Of a stretch of DNA of 64,000 nucleotides, positions 27,194-34,417 are shown piece after piece. Source of the DNA: JANOBD01 sp031411495 (GTDB lineage Bacteria > Planctomycetota > Phycisphaerae > Tepidisphaerales > Tepidisphaeraceae); assembly GCA_031411495.1 (NCBI GenBank), contig JANOBD010000013.1, positions 38,369-102,368 on the forward strand. Direction: 5' to 3'. The notes beneath the pieces are model-generated. The model had not been told where the DNA came from, ran no database searches, and saw only the letters and a list, made by a program, of their open reading frames with translations. The stretch's first letter is position 1, and every line of letters starts with the position of its first letter. The position numbers were made by a program, and so were the translations under genes.

Positions 27194-28267
27194 TTACTTC
27201 TTCAATTGTTCGAGCCGGCTCGATGCTTCCTGTGCCAGCGACGTGTCGGGGAACTCGGTGATGATCTGGGAGAACAGTGATTCGGCGGCGCGCTTGTCGC
27301 CGATGGCCTGGTTGATCAGTGCGGCCTCGAGCAGCGCTTCGCCGACATGTGGCTTTCCTTCGACCGACTCGAAATGCGCCGCGACGCGCATGAACGCGAT
27401 CGCCGAGTCGAGGAGCCTGGTCTTGTCTTCACCGGCAGCGCCGCGGGAGGACTGTGCGACGAGGAACAGCGCACGCGCCTGTTGTGCCGGGTTCGTGATT
27501 CGGGATTTCACGTGATCGAGTAACGTCGACGCCTTGTCGTATCGACCGGCAGCGATTTCGTTCGCGGCCTGGTCGAGGCGGATGCCGACCGTCATCGCAG
27601 CCACGCGCGGGTCTGCACTGTCGCCGGTGAGCGCGGAGAGCTGATTCGCCGCCGCCTCTGCCGCGGCCTGGTCGCCACGCGCCATCTGCACGTCCAGTAA
27701 CAGGCTCAGCAGCGCCTGCTTCTGATCGTTTGCGGTCGCGCTGCGCAGGGCGGTGTCGAGCTGCTTGGCGCCCTCGTCGAGAAGCTTGCTCCCCTTGGCC
27801 GGCAGGGCGGGCTTCTGCGCTAACGCCCGCGGCGGATCGATCCGCGAGAACCCGACGTACGCCGCCATCGCCGCATCGAAGCGACCGGTCTTCGCCGCCG
27901 ACTGTGCCAGCCTCGGCGTGACGTAGAATATCTTCCACGCGTCGTTGGTTCGGATCGCCTTCAGGTAGTTGTCGACAGCCTTGTCGTAGTTCTGGAGAAC
28001 GAACGCATCATCGGCCTCGGTGAGGGCGGGGTCGGCGTCGACGGCGATGCGGGCGATCTTTTCCTGCTCGATCACCGATTCGCGGCCGGACGCGGTGCGA
28101 AACGTCAGAGCCTTGTCTTGCTGGCGCAGGATCGAGACGTTGTCCCAGTACGGTTCCAGCCGTGGCGAGCCGTCGGGGTTGTAAAGGTAGATCGAATCGG
28201 CCCTGCCGACGGAAATGGCCAGCGCGACGACGGCGATCGAAGCGAATCTGGTTGAAAGGCCGGCCAT
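27194..28267 (-). CDS. Exported tetratricopeptide-repeat protein
   Basis: The start at 28267 is chosen because MAGLSTRFASIAVVALAISVGRADS is a proper signal peptide; the frame continues upstream to 28432 but that part looks non-coding. 357 residues. After SIYLYNPDGSPRLEPYWDNV the protein is helical with TPR-like segments (FVLQNYDKAVDNYLKAIRTN, AAGRYDKASTLLDHVKSRI, ALINQAIGDKRAAESLFSQII) ending EFPDTSLAQEASSRLEQLKK. This is the usual pattern of periplasmic scaffold proteins. It is the first gene of a two-gene operon with the anchored envelope protein. Confidence 0.75.
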   Translation of the reverse strand: MAGLSTRFASIAVVALAISVGRADSIYLYNPDGSPRLEPYWDNVSILRQQDKALTFRTASGRESVIEQEKIARIAVDADPALTEADDAFVLQNYDKAVDNYLKAIRTNDAWKIFYVTPRLAQSAAKTGRFDAAMAAYVGFSRIDPPRALAQKPALPAKGSKLLDEGAKQLDTALRSATANDQKQALLSLLLDVQMARGDQAAAEAAANQLSALTGDSADPRVAAMTVGIRLDQAANEIAAGRYDKASTLLDHVKSRITNPAQQARALFLVAQSSRGAAGEDKTRLLDSAIAFMRVAAHFESVEGKPHVGEALLEAALINQAIGDKRAAESLFSQIITEFPDTSLAQEASSRLEQLKK

Positions 28268-28579
28268 CACAGAATGATCCACGCTTGCAGGAGTCGGGGA
28301 CTCCCTAAAGAACCACGATTTCAAGCTCGAAAACGTGGTTTTTACCTCTGATTCAAACTTCAAAACCATTTCGGCCGATGCAAACGCGCAAGCGAAAAGA
28401 CTCGACGCCAAATGGAAGTTCATTGTAACCAACTGGCCCGTGTTCTACCAACCAGCCCTTTGAACCGTCGACTCACGGTTCGCTGGGGTCACCTTTCGGC
28501 AAACAGAAATGCGCGACGGGATTGGTTTCGCCGGGCGATCGGTTGTGGCCTGCGCGCAGCACGCGACGCAAACATCAAC
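28268..28579. other. 312-base non-coding gap with two hairpins
   Basis: This lies between the thiolase stop and the TPR gene start, both on the minus strand. GGAGTC-GGG-GACTCC (28290-28304) is a perfect small hairpin. AACCACG (28311-28317) pairs with CGTGGTT (28334-28340), flanked on the plus strand by TTTTT. They may terminate the upstream catabolic operon or form the TPR gene's leader. The rest shows no gene. Confidence 0.5.
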
Positions 28580-29785
28580 TTACTCGTTTCGCTCGATGAC
28601 AACGGCGATGCCCTGGCCGACGCCGATGCACATCGTGCAGAGCGCTCGGCGTGATCTGGTGTGCTTAAGTTGATGCGCAGCCGTCGCAACGAGTCGGGCG
28701 CCGCTCATGCCCAGTGGGTGACCCAGCGCGATGGCCCCTCCCTGCGGGTTCAGCCGCGGGTCATCGTCGGCAAGTCCGAGTTCGCGCGTGCAGGCGAGTG
28801 CCTGGGCGGCAAATGCTTCGTTGAGTTCGATCAGTTCGAGATCCCCAAGCGAGAGTCCCAGCCGAGCGAGCAGCTTCCGCGTCGCCGGGACCGGGCCGAT
28901 GCCCATGACCCGCGGATCGACTCCGGCGACTGCCGCCCCGACGATGCGCGCCAGCGGCGTAAGCCGGTACCTGGTCATCGCGGCTTCAGATGCGATCAGC
29001 AGCGCGGCGGCGCCGTCGTTGATGCCAGAAGCATTGCCGGCGGTGATCGTCCCGCCCGCCCGGACGATCGGCTTGAGCTTCGCGAGTTTCTCCAGCGTTG
29101 TGGAACGCGGGTGCTCGTCCTGGGTCACGACGATCGCCTCGCCATCCGGCTTGGGAATCGACACGGGGATGATCTCCGCCGCAAGCCGGCCATTCGCGTG
29201 CGCGGCAGCGGTTTTCTGCTGACTCCAGAGGGCGAAGCGGTCCTGGTCTTCGCGGGAGATCTTCCTTTGAGTCGCGAGCGTCTCGGCGGTCTCGGGCATC
29301 GTGTCGATGCCGAAGGTCGCCTTCATCTTCGGGTTGACGAACCGCCAGCCCATCGTAGTGTCCTGGAGTTCGGCCTGCCGTGCGAAGGGTTCGGTCGCCT
29401 TGCCGAGCACAAAAGGCGCGCGCGACATGCTCTCGACGCCTCCAGCAACGATGAGTTCCGCCTCGCCGGTTGCGATGGTTCGGGCGGCCGTCGCGATGGC
29501 GTCCATCCCCGAGGCACAGAGTCGATTGATCGTCACGCCCGGGATGCACATCGGAAGGCCCGCAAGGAGCAGCGACATCCGCGCGACGTTGCGATTGTCT
29601 TCGCCGGCCTGGTTGGCGCAGCCTAGAGCGACGTCGTCGAGCGCCTCCCAGTCGACCCCGGGGTTTCGATCGACGATTGCCTTGATCGCGATTGCGGCGA
29701 GGTCGTCGGCGCGCACGCCGGCGAGCGCGCCGCCGTAGCGGCCGATGGGCGTTCGAATCGCATCACACACGTATGCGGATCGCAT
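28580..29785 (-). CDS. pcaF: 3-oxoadipyl-CoA-type thiolase (acetyl-CoA acyltransferase)
   Basis: 401 residues. The nucleophile is in INRLCASGMDAI. The general-base His is in GGAIALGHPLGMSGAR, and the second Cys in CTMCIGVGQGIAVVIER. NQAGEDNRNVARM and the ending MCIGVGQGIAVVIER are typical of the PcaF subgroup, which cleaves 3-oxoadipyl-CoA to succinyl-CoA and acetyl-CoA. It is the last gene of a five-gene operon with both subunits of a 3-oxoacid CoA-transferase, consistent with activation followed by thiolysis of a 3-oxo acid. No ring-cleavage genes are near, so the 3-oxo acid probably arises from the aminotransferase encoded just upstream. Confidence 0.88.
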   Translation of the reverse strand: MRSAYVCDAIRTPIGRYGGALAGVRADDLAAIAIKAIVDRNPGVDWEALDDVALGCANQAGEDNRNVARMSLLLAGLPMCIPGVTINRLCASGMDAIATAARTIATGEAELIVAGGVESMSRAPFVLGKATEPFARQAELQDTTMGWRFVNPKMKATFGIDTMPETAETLATQRKISREDQDRFALWSQQKTAAAHANGRLAAEIIPVSIPKPDGEAIVVTQDEHPRSTTLEKLAKLKPIVRAGGTITAGNASGINDGAAALLIASEAAMTRYRLTPLARIVGAAVAGVDPRVMGIGPVPATRKLLARLGLSLGDLELIELNEAFAAQALACTRELGLADDDPRLNPQGGAIALGHPLGMSGARLVATAAHQLKHTRSRRALCTMCIGVGQGIAVVIERNE

Positions 29786-29801
29786 AGGTACCTTCGTTGA
29801 A

Positions 29802-31145
29802 TTACTTCAGCGAACCCGCCAACAGCATGGGCCGGATGCTCCTCATCCCGCTGACCATCACGTCGCAAAGCTGATCGATTTCTCGCTCGGTCATCGGGGT
29901 CGAAATCGTGCCCGAGCAGGTGTTGATCATCATGATGCCGTTGCGGAAGAGGTATTCGAGCAGCGCCTCCTTCGCGGCGACTTCGTTCGGTGCGGCGAAT
30001 GCTTCGCGATAGTCGACGGGCGGCAGGCTCTTGAAGTGAATACGGAACATCGAACCCGCGCCGGTGACGGACGCCGGGATGTCTGCTTCGGCAATCACGT
30101 CCGCAATCTGCCGCCTTGCGCGTGCGCCCAACGCGTTCACACGTGATACGGCATCACGGTCGAACAGGGTCATGGCCGTGTAACCGGCAGTGAGCGTGAC
30201 CGGATTGGCCGAGAACGTCCCCGAGTGCGGAAAGAGTACCTGTTTCGCAAGCGGATTGAGCACATCCATCACGTCCGACCGGCCCGCGATCGCGCCGACG
30301 GGAAAGCCGCCGCCGATCATCTTGCCGAGCGCGGTGAGATCCGGACGGACTTTGTACCACTCCTGCGCGCCGCCGTACTCGCTGCGGAAGGTGATCACTT
30401 CGTCGAACACGAACAGCGAGCGATGGGCGCGCGTCCACTCGTAAAGTTCTTCGATGAAGTCCGAGGTAGCCGGCGACATTCCCACCCGGTGGGGCAACGG
30501 GTCGATCAACACGCACGCGACCTGGTCCGCGTGTGCGTTCAACAACGCGATCGATCGCGCCGGGTCGTTAAAGGGGAGAACGATCACCTCATCGAGCGCA
30601 GACTGCGGTGTACCTCTGGTCACGGGAACACTCGTGGGATGATTTTCGTCGCCCCAGGTGCCGGGCGCGGCGGTCTGGCTCACCTCCGCATAGTCATAGA
30701 GCCCGTGATAGGCCCCCTCGACCTTCGCAATCATCGGCTTTCCGGTGAACGCGCGTGCCGCCTTCAGGCAACAGATGATGCCTTCGGTTCCGGAGTTGAC
30801 GAAGCGGATCTTCTCAAAGCTCTGCGTGCGCGAAACCATGTGCTCGGCGAACTCGACCTCGATCTGCGTGGCGAGGGTCGATGCGGTGCCGTGCGGAAGC
30901 TGCTTCGTGACGGCCTCGATGATTTTCGGATGCGCGTGGCCGTGGATGAGTGAAGCCATGTTGTTAGCAAAGTCGAGTCGGCGGACGCCTTCCAGGTCGG
31001 TCACCCAGCAGCCTTCCGCGTGAGCGAGGTAGCTGGGCACCGGCTTGCGCAGAACGGCATTTCGACTCACGCCGCCGGGTAGGACTTTGAGCGCCCGTTC
31101 GTACAATTGCTGGCTGCTGGTCTTGTTGAGCGATGGGGTGTTCAT
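29802..31145 (-). CDS. Class III aminotransferase (glutamate-1-semialdehyde aminomutase-like)
   Basis: 447 residues from the ATG at 31145, which overlaps the previous stop as ATGA. PLP features are FVNSGTEG (about 116-123), VEGAYHGLYDY, FDEVITFRSEYGG (Asp248) and the Schiff-base Lys275 in LGKMIGGGFPVG. The overall sequence resembles glutamate-1-semialdehyde aminomutase. The same fold and subgroup include beta-amino-acid aminotransferases. Sandwiched between CoA-transferase and thiolase genes, a haem-biosynthetic role is unlikely. Conversion of a beta-amino acid to the 3-oxo acid fits better. The specificity is inferred from context only. Confidence 0.85.
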   Translation of the reverse strand: MNTPSLNKTSSQQLYERALKVLPGGVSRNAVLRKPVPSYLAHAEGCWVTDLEGVRRLDFANNMASLIHGHAHPKIIEAVTKQLPHGTASTLATQIEVEFAEHMVSRTQSFEKIRFVNSGTEGIICCLKAARAFTGKPMIAKVEGAYHGLYDYAEVSQTAAPGTWGDENHPTSVPVTRGTPQSALDEVIVLPFNDPARSIALLNAHADQVACVLIDPLPHRVGMSPATSDFIEELYEWTRAHRSLFVFDEVITFRSEYGGAQEWYKVRPDLTALGKMIGGGFPVGAIAGRSDVMDVLNPLAKQVLFPHSGTFSANPVTLTAGYTAMTLFDRDAVSRVNALGARARRQIADVIAEADIPASVTGAGSMFRIHFKSLPPVDYREAFAAPNEVAAKEALLEYLFRNGIMMINTCSGTISTPMTEREIDQLCDVMVSGMRSIRPMLLAGSLK

Positions 31146-31822
31146 GAGCGATGCTCCTGGCGTGATCGGCCGTCGGTGAGCGGCGCACCGGTTTTTTCCC
31201 GAACGGCTTCGAACATCACGCCGGGCGCGAGCTCGCGGACGATGAGTCCGCTCCGCGTGACATCGATAATGGCCAAGTTCGTGTAGATGCGATTGACGAC
31301 GCCGACGCCCGTGAGGGGATACGTGCAGCGCATGACGATCTTGCGCTGCCCGGTCTTGGTGGTGTGTTCGGTGAGGACGAAGACGCTTTTGACGCCGGCG
31401 CAGAGGTCCATCGCGCCGCCGACGGCAGGGATAGCGTCCTTCTCGCCGGTGGACCAGTTTGCCAGATCGCCAGTTGCGGACACCTGCATCGCGCCCAGTA
31501 CGCAGACATCGATGTGACCGCCACGGATCATCGCAAAGCTGTCGGCGTGATGAAAATAGGCCGCGCCGGGAATCGCCGTCACGCACTTCTTTCCGGCGTT
31601 GATCAGTTCCGGGTCTTCGCGTCCGGGTGCGGGGGCAGGGCCGACCCCGAGCAGGCCGTTCTCGGTGTGAAGGATGATTTCGCGATCGGCGGGCACGTGC
31701 TGCGCGACCAGTTCCGGGATGCCGATGCCGAGATTGACATACGAGCCATTCCTGATGTCGCGCGCGACCCGTGCAGCCATCTCGTCTCTGGTCCACTCGG
31801 CGATGGTCTGGGGCTGGTTCAC
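31142..31822 (-). CDS. 3-oxoacid CoA-transferase subunit B
   Basis: GTG start at 31822 overlaps the TGA of subunit A (GTGA). A second GTG at 31831 with GGAAGG 3 bases away is possible. 226 residues. The catalytic glutamate lies in ILHTENGLLGVGP, and YVNLGIGIPELVAQHVP and GGAMDLCAGVKSV are family signatures. Together with subunit A it moves CoA from succinyl-CoA or acetyl-CoA to a 3-oxo acid such as 3-oxoadipate or acetoacetate. Its stop overlaps the next gene's start by 4 bases (ATGA), indicating strong translational coupling. Confidence 0.88.
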   Translation of the reverse strand: MNQPQTIAEWTRDEMAARVARDIRNGSYVNLGIGIPELVAQHVPADREIILHTENGLLGVGPAPAPGREDPELINAGKKCVTAIPGAAYFHHADSFAMIRGGHIDVCVLGAMQVSATGDLANWSTGEKDAIPAVGGAMDLCAGVKSVFVLTEHTTKTGQRKIVMRCTYPLTGVGVVNRIYTNLAIIDVTRSGLIVRELAPGVMFEAVREKTGAPLTDGRSRQEHRS

Positions 31823-32529
31823 GGATAGCACCGACCTTCCTTCACGAGCAGCGATTCCTGTTCGGGGCTGGCGATCTCGACGATCCGCTGCACGAACACG
31901 CCGGGTGTAACGATCGATTCGGGATCGAGTTCGCCGGGCTCGACGATCTTGCGGACCTGCACGATGGCGGTTGTGGCTGCCATGCACATGAGCGGGCCGA
32001 AGTTGCGGGCGGTCTTGTTGTAGACGAGGTTGCCGTAGCGATCGGCGCGATCGGCGCGCACGAGGGAGAAGTCAGCGTGCAGTGCGGTTTCGAGCAGATA
32101 GTCCCGGCCGTTGAAGGTTCGGACTTCTTTCCCCTGTGCCAGTTGCGTTCCGACAGCCGTCGGCGTGTAGAACGCCGGAATGCCGGCGCCGCCTGCGCGG
32201 ATTCGCTCGGCGAGCGTTCCCTGCGGCACGAGTTCGAGTTCGATCCTGCCGGCGCGATAGAGCTCGGGGAACACCATCGAGTTCGCGCTGCGTGGATAGG
32301 AGCAGATCATCCGCGAGACCTGCCCGTTGGCGATCAGCGCCGCGAGGCCGACCCGGCCACTGCCGGTGTTGTTGCTGATGATGATCAATCGCTTCGCGCC
32401 GCGGTCGATGAGCGCGTGAATCAACTCGATGGGGCTACCCGCCTCGCCGAAGCCGCCGATCATCACCGTCGCTCCGTCTGTGATGTCTGCCACAGCGTCG
32501 CCGGGGGACTCATAGCGCTTGTTGATCAT
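31819..32529 (-). CDS. 3-oxoacid CoA-transferase subunit A
   Basis: 236 residues. TVMIGGFGEAGSPIELIHAL is the glycine-rich N-terminal signature. IISNNTGSGRVGLAALI, ELVPQGTLAERIRAGGAGIP and GRDYLLETALHADFSLVRA are all typical of the alpha subunit. It forms the CoA-transferase with the overlapping subunit B. The ATG at 32529 has AAGGA 7 bases upstream, but that site lies in the arm of an inverted repeat (32532-32555), so translation may be modulated. The gene begins 10 bases after the KamA-family gene. Confidence 0.9.
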   Translation of the reverse strand: MINKRYESPGDAVADITDGATVMIGGFGEAGSPIELIHALIDRGAKRLIIISNNTGSGRVGLAALIANGQVSRMICSYPRSANSMVFPELYRAGRIELELVPQGTLAERIRAGGAGIPAFYTPTAVGTQLAQGKEVRTFNGRDYLLETALHADFSLVRADRADRYGNLVYNKTARNFGPLMCMAATTAIVQVRKIVEPGELDPESIVTPGVFVQRIVEIASPEQESLLVKEGRCYP

Positions 32530-32531
32530 GG

Positions 32532-32555
32532 GAGGATCCTTATCCGTGGATCCTC
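32532..32555 (-). promoter_or_regulatory. Inverted repeat covering the CoA-transferase A ribosome-binding site
   Basis: GAGGATCC (32532-32539) and GGATCCTC (32548-32555) are exact complements with an 8-base loop. On the minus-strand transcript the hairpin spans the end of the kamA-like gene and includes the Shine-Dalgarno of the next gene, so it could couple or limit its translation. Confidence 0.55.
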
Positions 32556-34147
32556 AACCCGGCTTTTCTCTCCAGGGTGTCGCTCAGTTCCTGCTCAATC
32601 TGGTGAAGCTCGTTCTCGAAGAAGTACTTGCCGCCATCGAAAGGAATGAACTTGTCGACGCGGGTTTCTTTCTCGTCGTAAACGGCGAGAAAGACCTTGT
32701 CCATCCATTCCATATTGCGCGATTCGTTGAACTTCAGGGCAAGCGCCTTGCGCCCGCCGACGTTGCACTCGCCCAGGAGGCTGAGCTTGCCTGCGGAAGT
32801 GGTCATCGTGATGTAGCGCGACGGACGGTTGAGGGAACTCAGGGATCGGAAGATCCGGTTGGAGATCTTCTCGATGTCGGCCAGCGGCGCGGCGAAATAG
32901 TGATGTTCGCCTGTGGCTCGCGCGCAGTACATCGAGTGGAACCGCACCAACAGCGTCGCGAGGATGTTCGCGAGATCGATCCAGTTCTGTGCCGATTTCT
33001 CGATGTCGGTCTTGCCGTTCTCGTCTTGGAACAGGCTGATGTGATTCATGATCGGGCTCTGCGAACGGACCACGACCCCGTGCGCCTGCAGGCGACGGAT
33101 CGCGGCGATCGTGCTCGGATTCAGCAGTTCGCGCGGCGTTGAGAAATGCGACATCCACGAAAGCTGGACGCCGTTCTCATGCATGACGTCGAACAGGCCG
33201 AGAATCTTTTCATACTTCTTCGTGAGGATCATCTCGGGCAGATAGGTCAGCACGCGCGAGGCGATGCGGACGGTGCGTACGTGAATGAGCGACGGGTCTT
33301 CCACGATCGGCATCACGTACGCCTTGAGGCGCTCGTAAGGGATGTATCCGGCGTCGCCGCCGGTGATGAGCAGATCGGTCACTTCCTTGTGCTGGCGAAG
33401 GTATCGGTGAATCTGATCAATGTCTTCCTGGATGAACATGTCGTCATCCTGGCGAAGCTGTGCATGTCGGAAGCAGTAGGTGCAGAACGCGAAGCAGGTC
33501 TGGGTCGACTTGTCGAAGACGAGCTGACACTGAGGATATTTGTGCTGGCTACCTTCGACGACGTCGATTCCGCCATCGGCGGTTTCCAGCCAGGGCTTGT
33601 TCAGGAGCTGATGTCCGTCGTGTGGGTTGGTGTGTTCCTTGTAGTCGTAGGCGATCCTGGAGCGGAGCTCCGGGTCGGTGGTCACCGCATACTGCGCCAC
33701 GATGTCCGGCCGCATCATGCCGGGCTGCGGAAAAACGAGTTGGTAAAGCGAGTCGTTCGCGTAGGCGGTCCAATCGATCGCGTTGAGGATGTGGCTGGTC
33801 GCCTTGAACCGGTAGACCTCGACAAACAACTCGCGTTCCACGAGGTGGTCGAGCGTGATGCCGTGGGATGCCAGGATTTCGCACACCTTCCTGAAACCGC
33901 GCAGCCCCTCATATTGCGCGCGGTTGGGGAACAAGAACGGGTCGACCTGGAGCAGGCTGCTGTATTGGGGATAACTCAGGTGCAGCCTCGCGAGCAGCCC
34001 GGGAGGCAACAGGCCCTCGTCCTTGAGAATCTGGACTGTTTCGTCCGGATAATGATAACGGTCCATCATCCTGCGAATGTCTTCCTGCGTGATCGCTTTA
34101 GCGATCGGGCTCGATACATGGGCAATTCTTGAAGTTTTTACAGGCAC
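32540..34147 (-). CDS. KamA-family radical SAM aminomutase (lysine 2,3-aminomutase-like)
   Basis: GTG start at 34147 with GGAG 6 bases upstream. 535 residues, over 100 longer than clostridial lysine 2,3-aminomutase, the extra part being N-terminal. The cluster motif is CFAFCTYC (Cys218, 222, 225) followed by FRHAQLR, and LLITGGDAGYI matches the SAM-binding region. Lys454 in TTSAGKLSLLGE sits where the PLP-lysine GGGGK motif occurs in KamA, although the glycines are altered. The expected reaction is migration of an alpha-amino group to the beta carbon. The substrate (lysine, glutamate, 2-aminoadipate or other) is open. It is the first gene of a five-gene catabolic operon. Confidence 0.82.
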   Translation of the reverse strand: MPVKTSRIAHVSSPIAKAITQEDIRRMMDRYHYPDETVQILKDEGLLPPGLLARLHLSYPQYSSLLQVDPFLFPNRAQYEGLRGFRKVCEILASHGITLDHLVERELFVEVYRFKATSHILNAIDWTAYANDSLYQLVFPQPGMMRPDIVAQYAVTTDPELRSRIAYDYKEHTNPHDGHQLLNKPWLETADGGIDVVEGSQHKYPQCQLVFDKSTQTCFAFCTYCFRHAQLRQDDDMFIQEDIDQIHRYLRQHKEVTDLLITGGDAGYIPYERLKAYVMPIVEDPSLIHVRTVRIASRVLTYLPEMILTKKYEKILGLFDVMHENGVQLSWMSHFSTPRELLNPSTIAAIRRLQAHGVVVRSQSPIMNHISLFQDENGKTDIEKSAQNWIDLANILATLLVRFHSMYCARATGEHHYFAAPLADIEKISNRIFRSLSSLNRPSRYITMTTSAGKLSLLGECNVGGRKALALKFNESRNMEWMDKVFLAVYDEKETRVDKFIPFDGGKYFFENELHQIEQELSDTLERKAGLRIHG

Positions 34148-34186
34148 GCCTGGCTCCCGATTGGTGACACTCTATATTCGGACTAA

Positions 34187-34223
34187 CTTATCTTGTTTTT
34201 GTACGGAAGCAACAAGATTTGTT
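34187..34223 (-). promoter_or_regulatory. Promoter of the catabolic operon with overlapping operator-like inverted repeats
   Basis: On the minus strand TTGTTG (34215-34210) and GATAAG (34192-34187) are separated by 17 bases, a plausible sigma-70 promoter about 40 bases before the GTG. ATCTTGTT (34190-34197) and AACAAGAT (34211-34218) are perfect complements spanning both hexamers, and AACAA-N3-TTGTT (34211-34223) adds a third half-site. A repressor binding here would block RNA polymerase. Confidence 0.5.
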
Positions 34224-34261
34224 CGCGACTACGAAAGGCAAAGGGAGCCGGTAACGATCGT

Positions 34262-34285
34262 TAAAAAAGCCGGTTCACAACCGGC
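34262..34285 (-). terminator. Rho-independent terminator
   Basis: On the minus strand GCCGGTT-GTG-AACCGGC (34285-34269) is a perfect 7-bp hairpin followed directly by TTTTTT (34268-34263). It separates the NtrC-type gene upstream from the promoter of the catabolic operon, so the operon is not simple read-through. Confidence 0.85.
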
Positions 34286-34417
34286 GGAGGTCGTATCAAA
34301 CGCTATTCCTAAAGGATGACGACGCCCCATCCAGGGGGCGGGGGTGTGAATGGACCGAAACCGAACCACGAAGTCGACTCGCGGGGGGTCGAGCCCGCAA
34401 ATCCGAAAGACTCCGGT

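Noticed and set aside
29802..31145. Assignment as hemL (5-aminolevulinate synthesis) to serve the cytochromes
   Set aside because: The gene is translationally coupled to CoA-transferase and thiolase genes, not to haem genes. A catabolic beta-aminotransferase fits better.
34375..34410. tRNA/tmRNA-like T-arm (GCGGG...TCGA...CCCGC)
   Set aside because: The loop lacks TTCGA with correct spacing, and no acceptor, D or anticodon arms are present.
34148..34417. Possible lysine riboswitch or small RNA in the leader of the KamA-family operon
   Set aside because: No lysine-riboswitch core could be recognised. The transcribed leader after the terminator and promoter would be only about 35-40 bases, too short.
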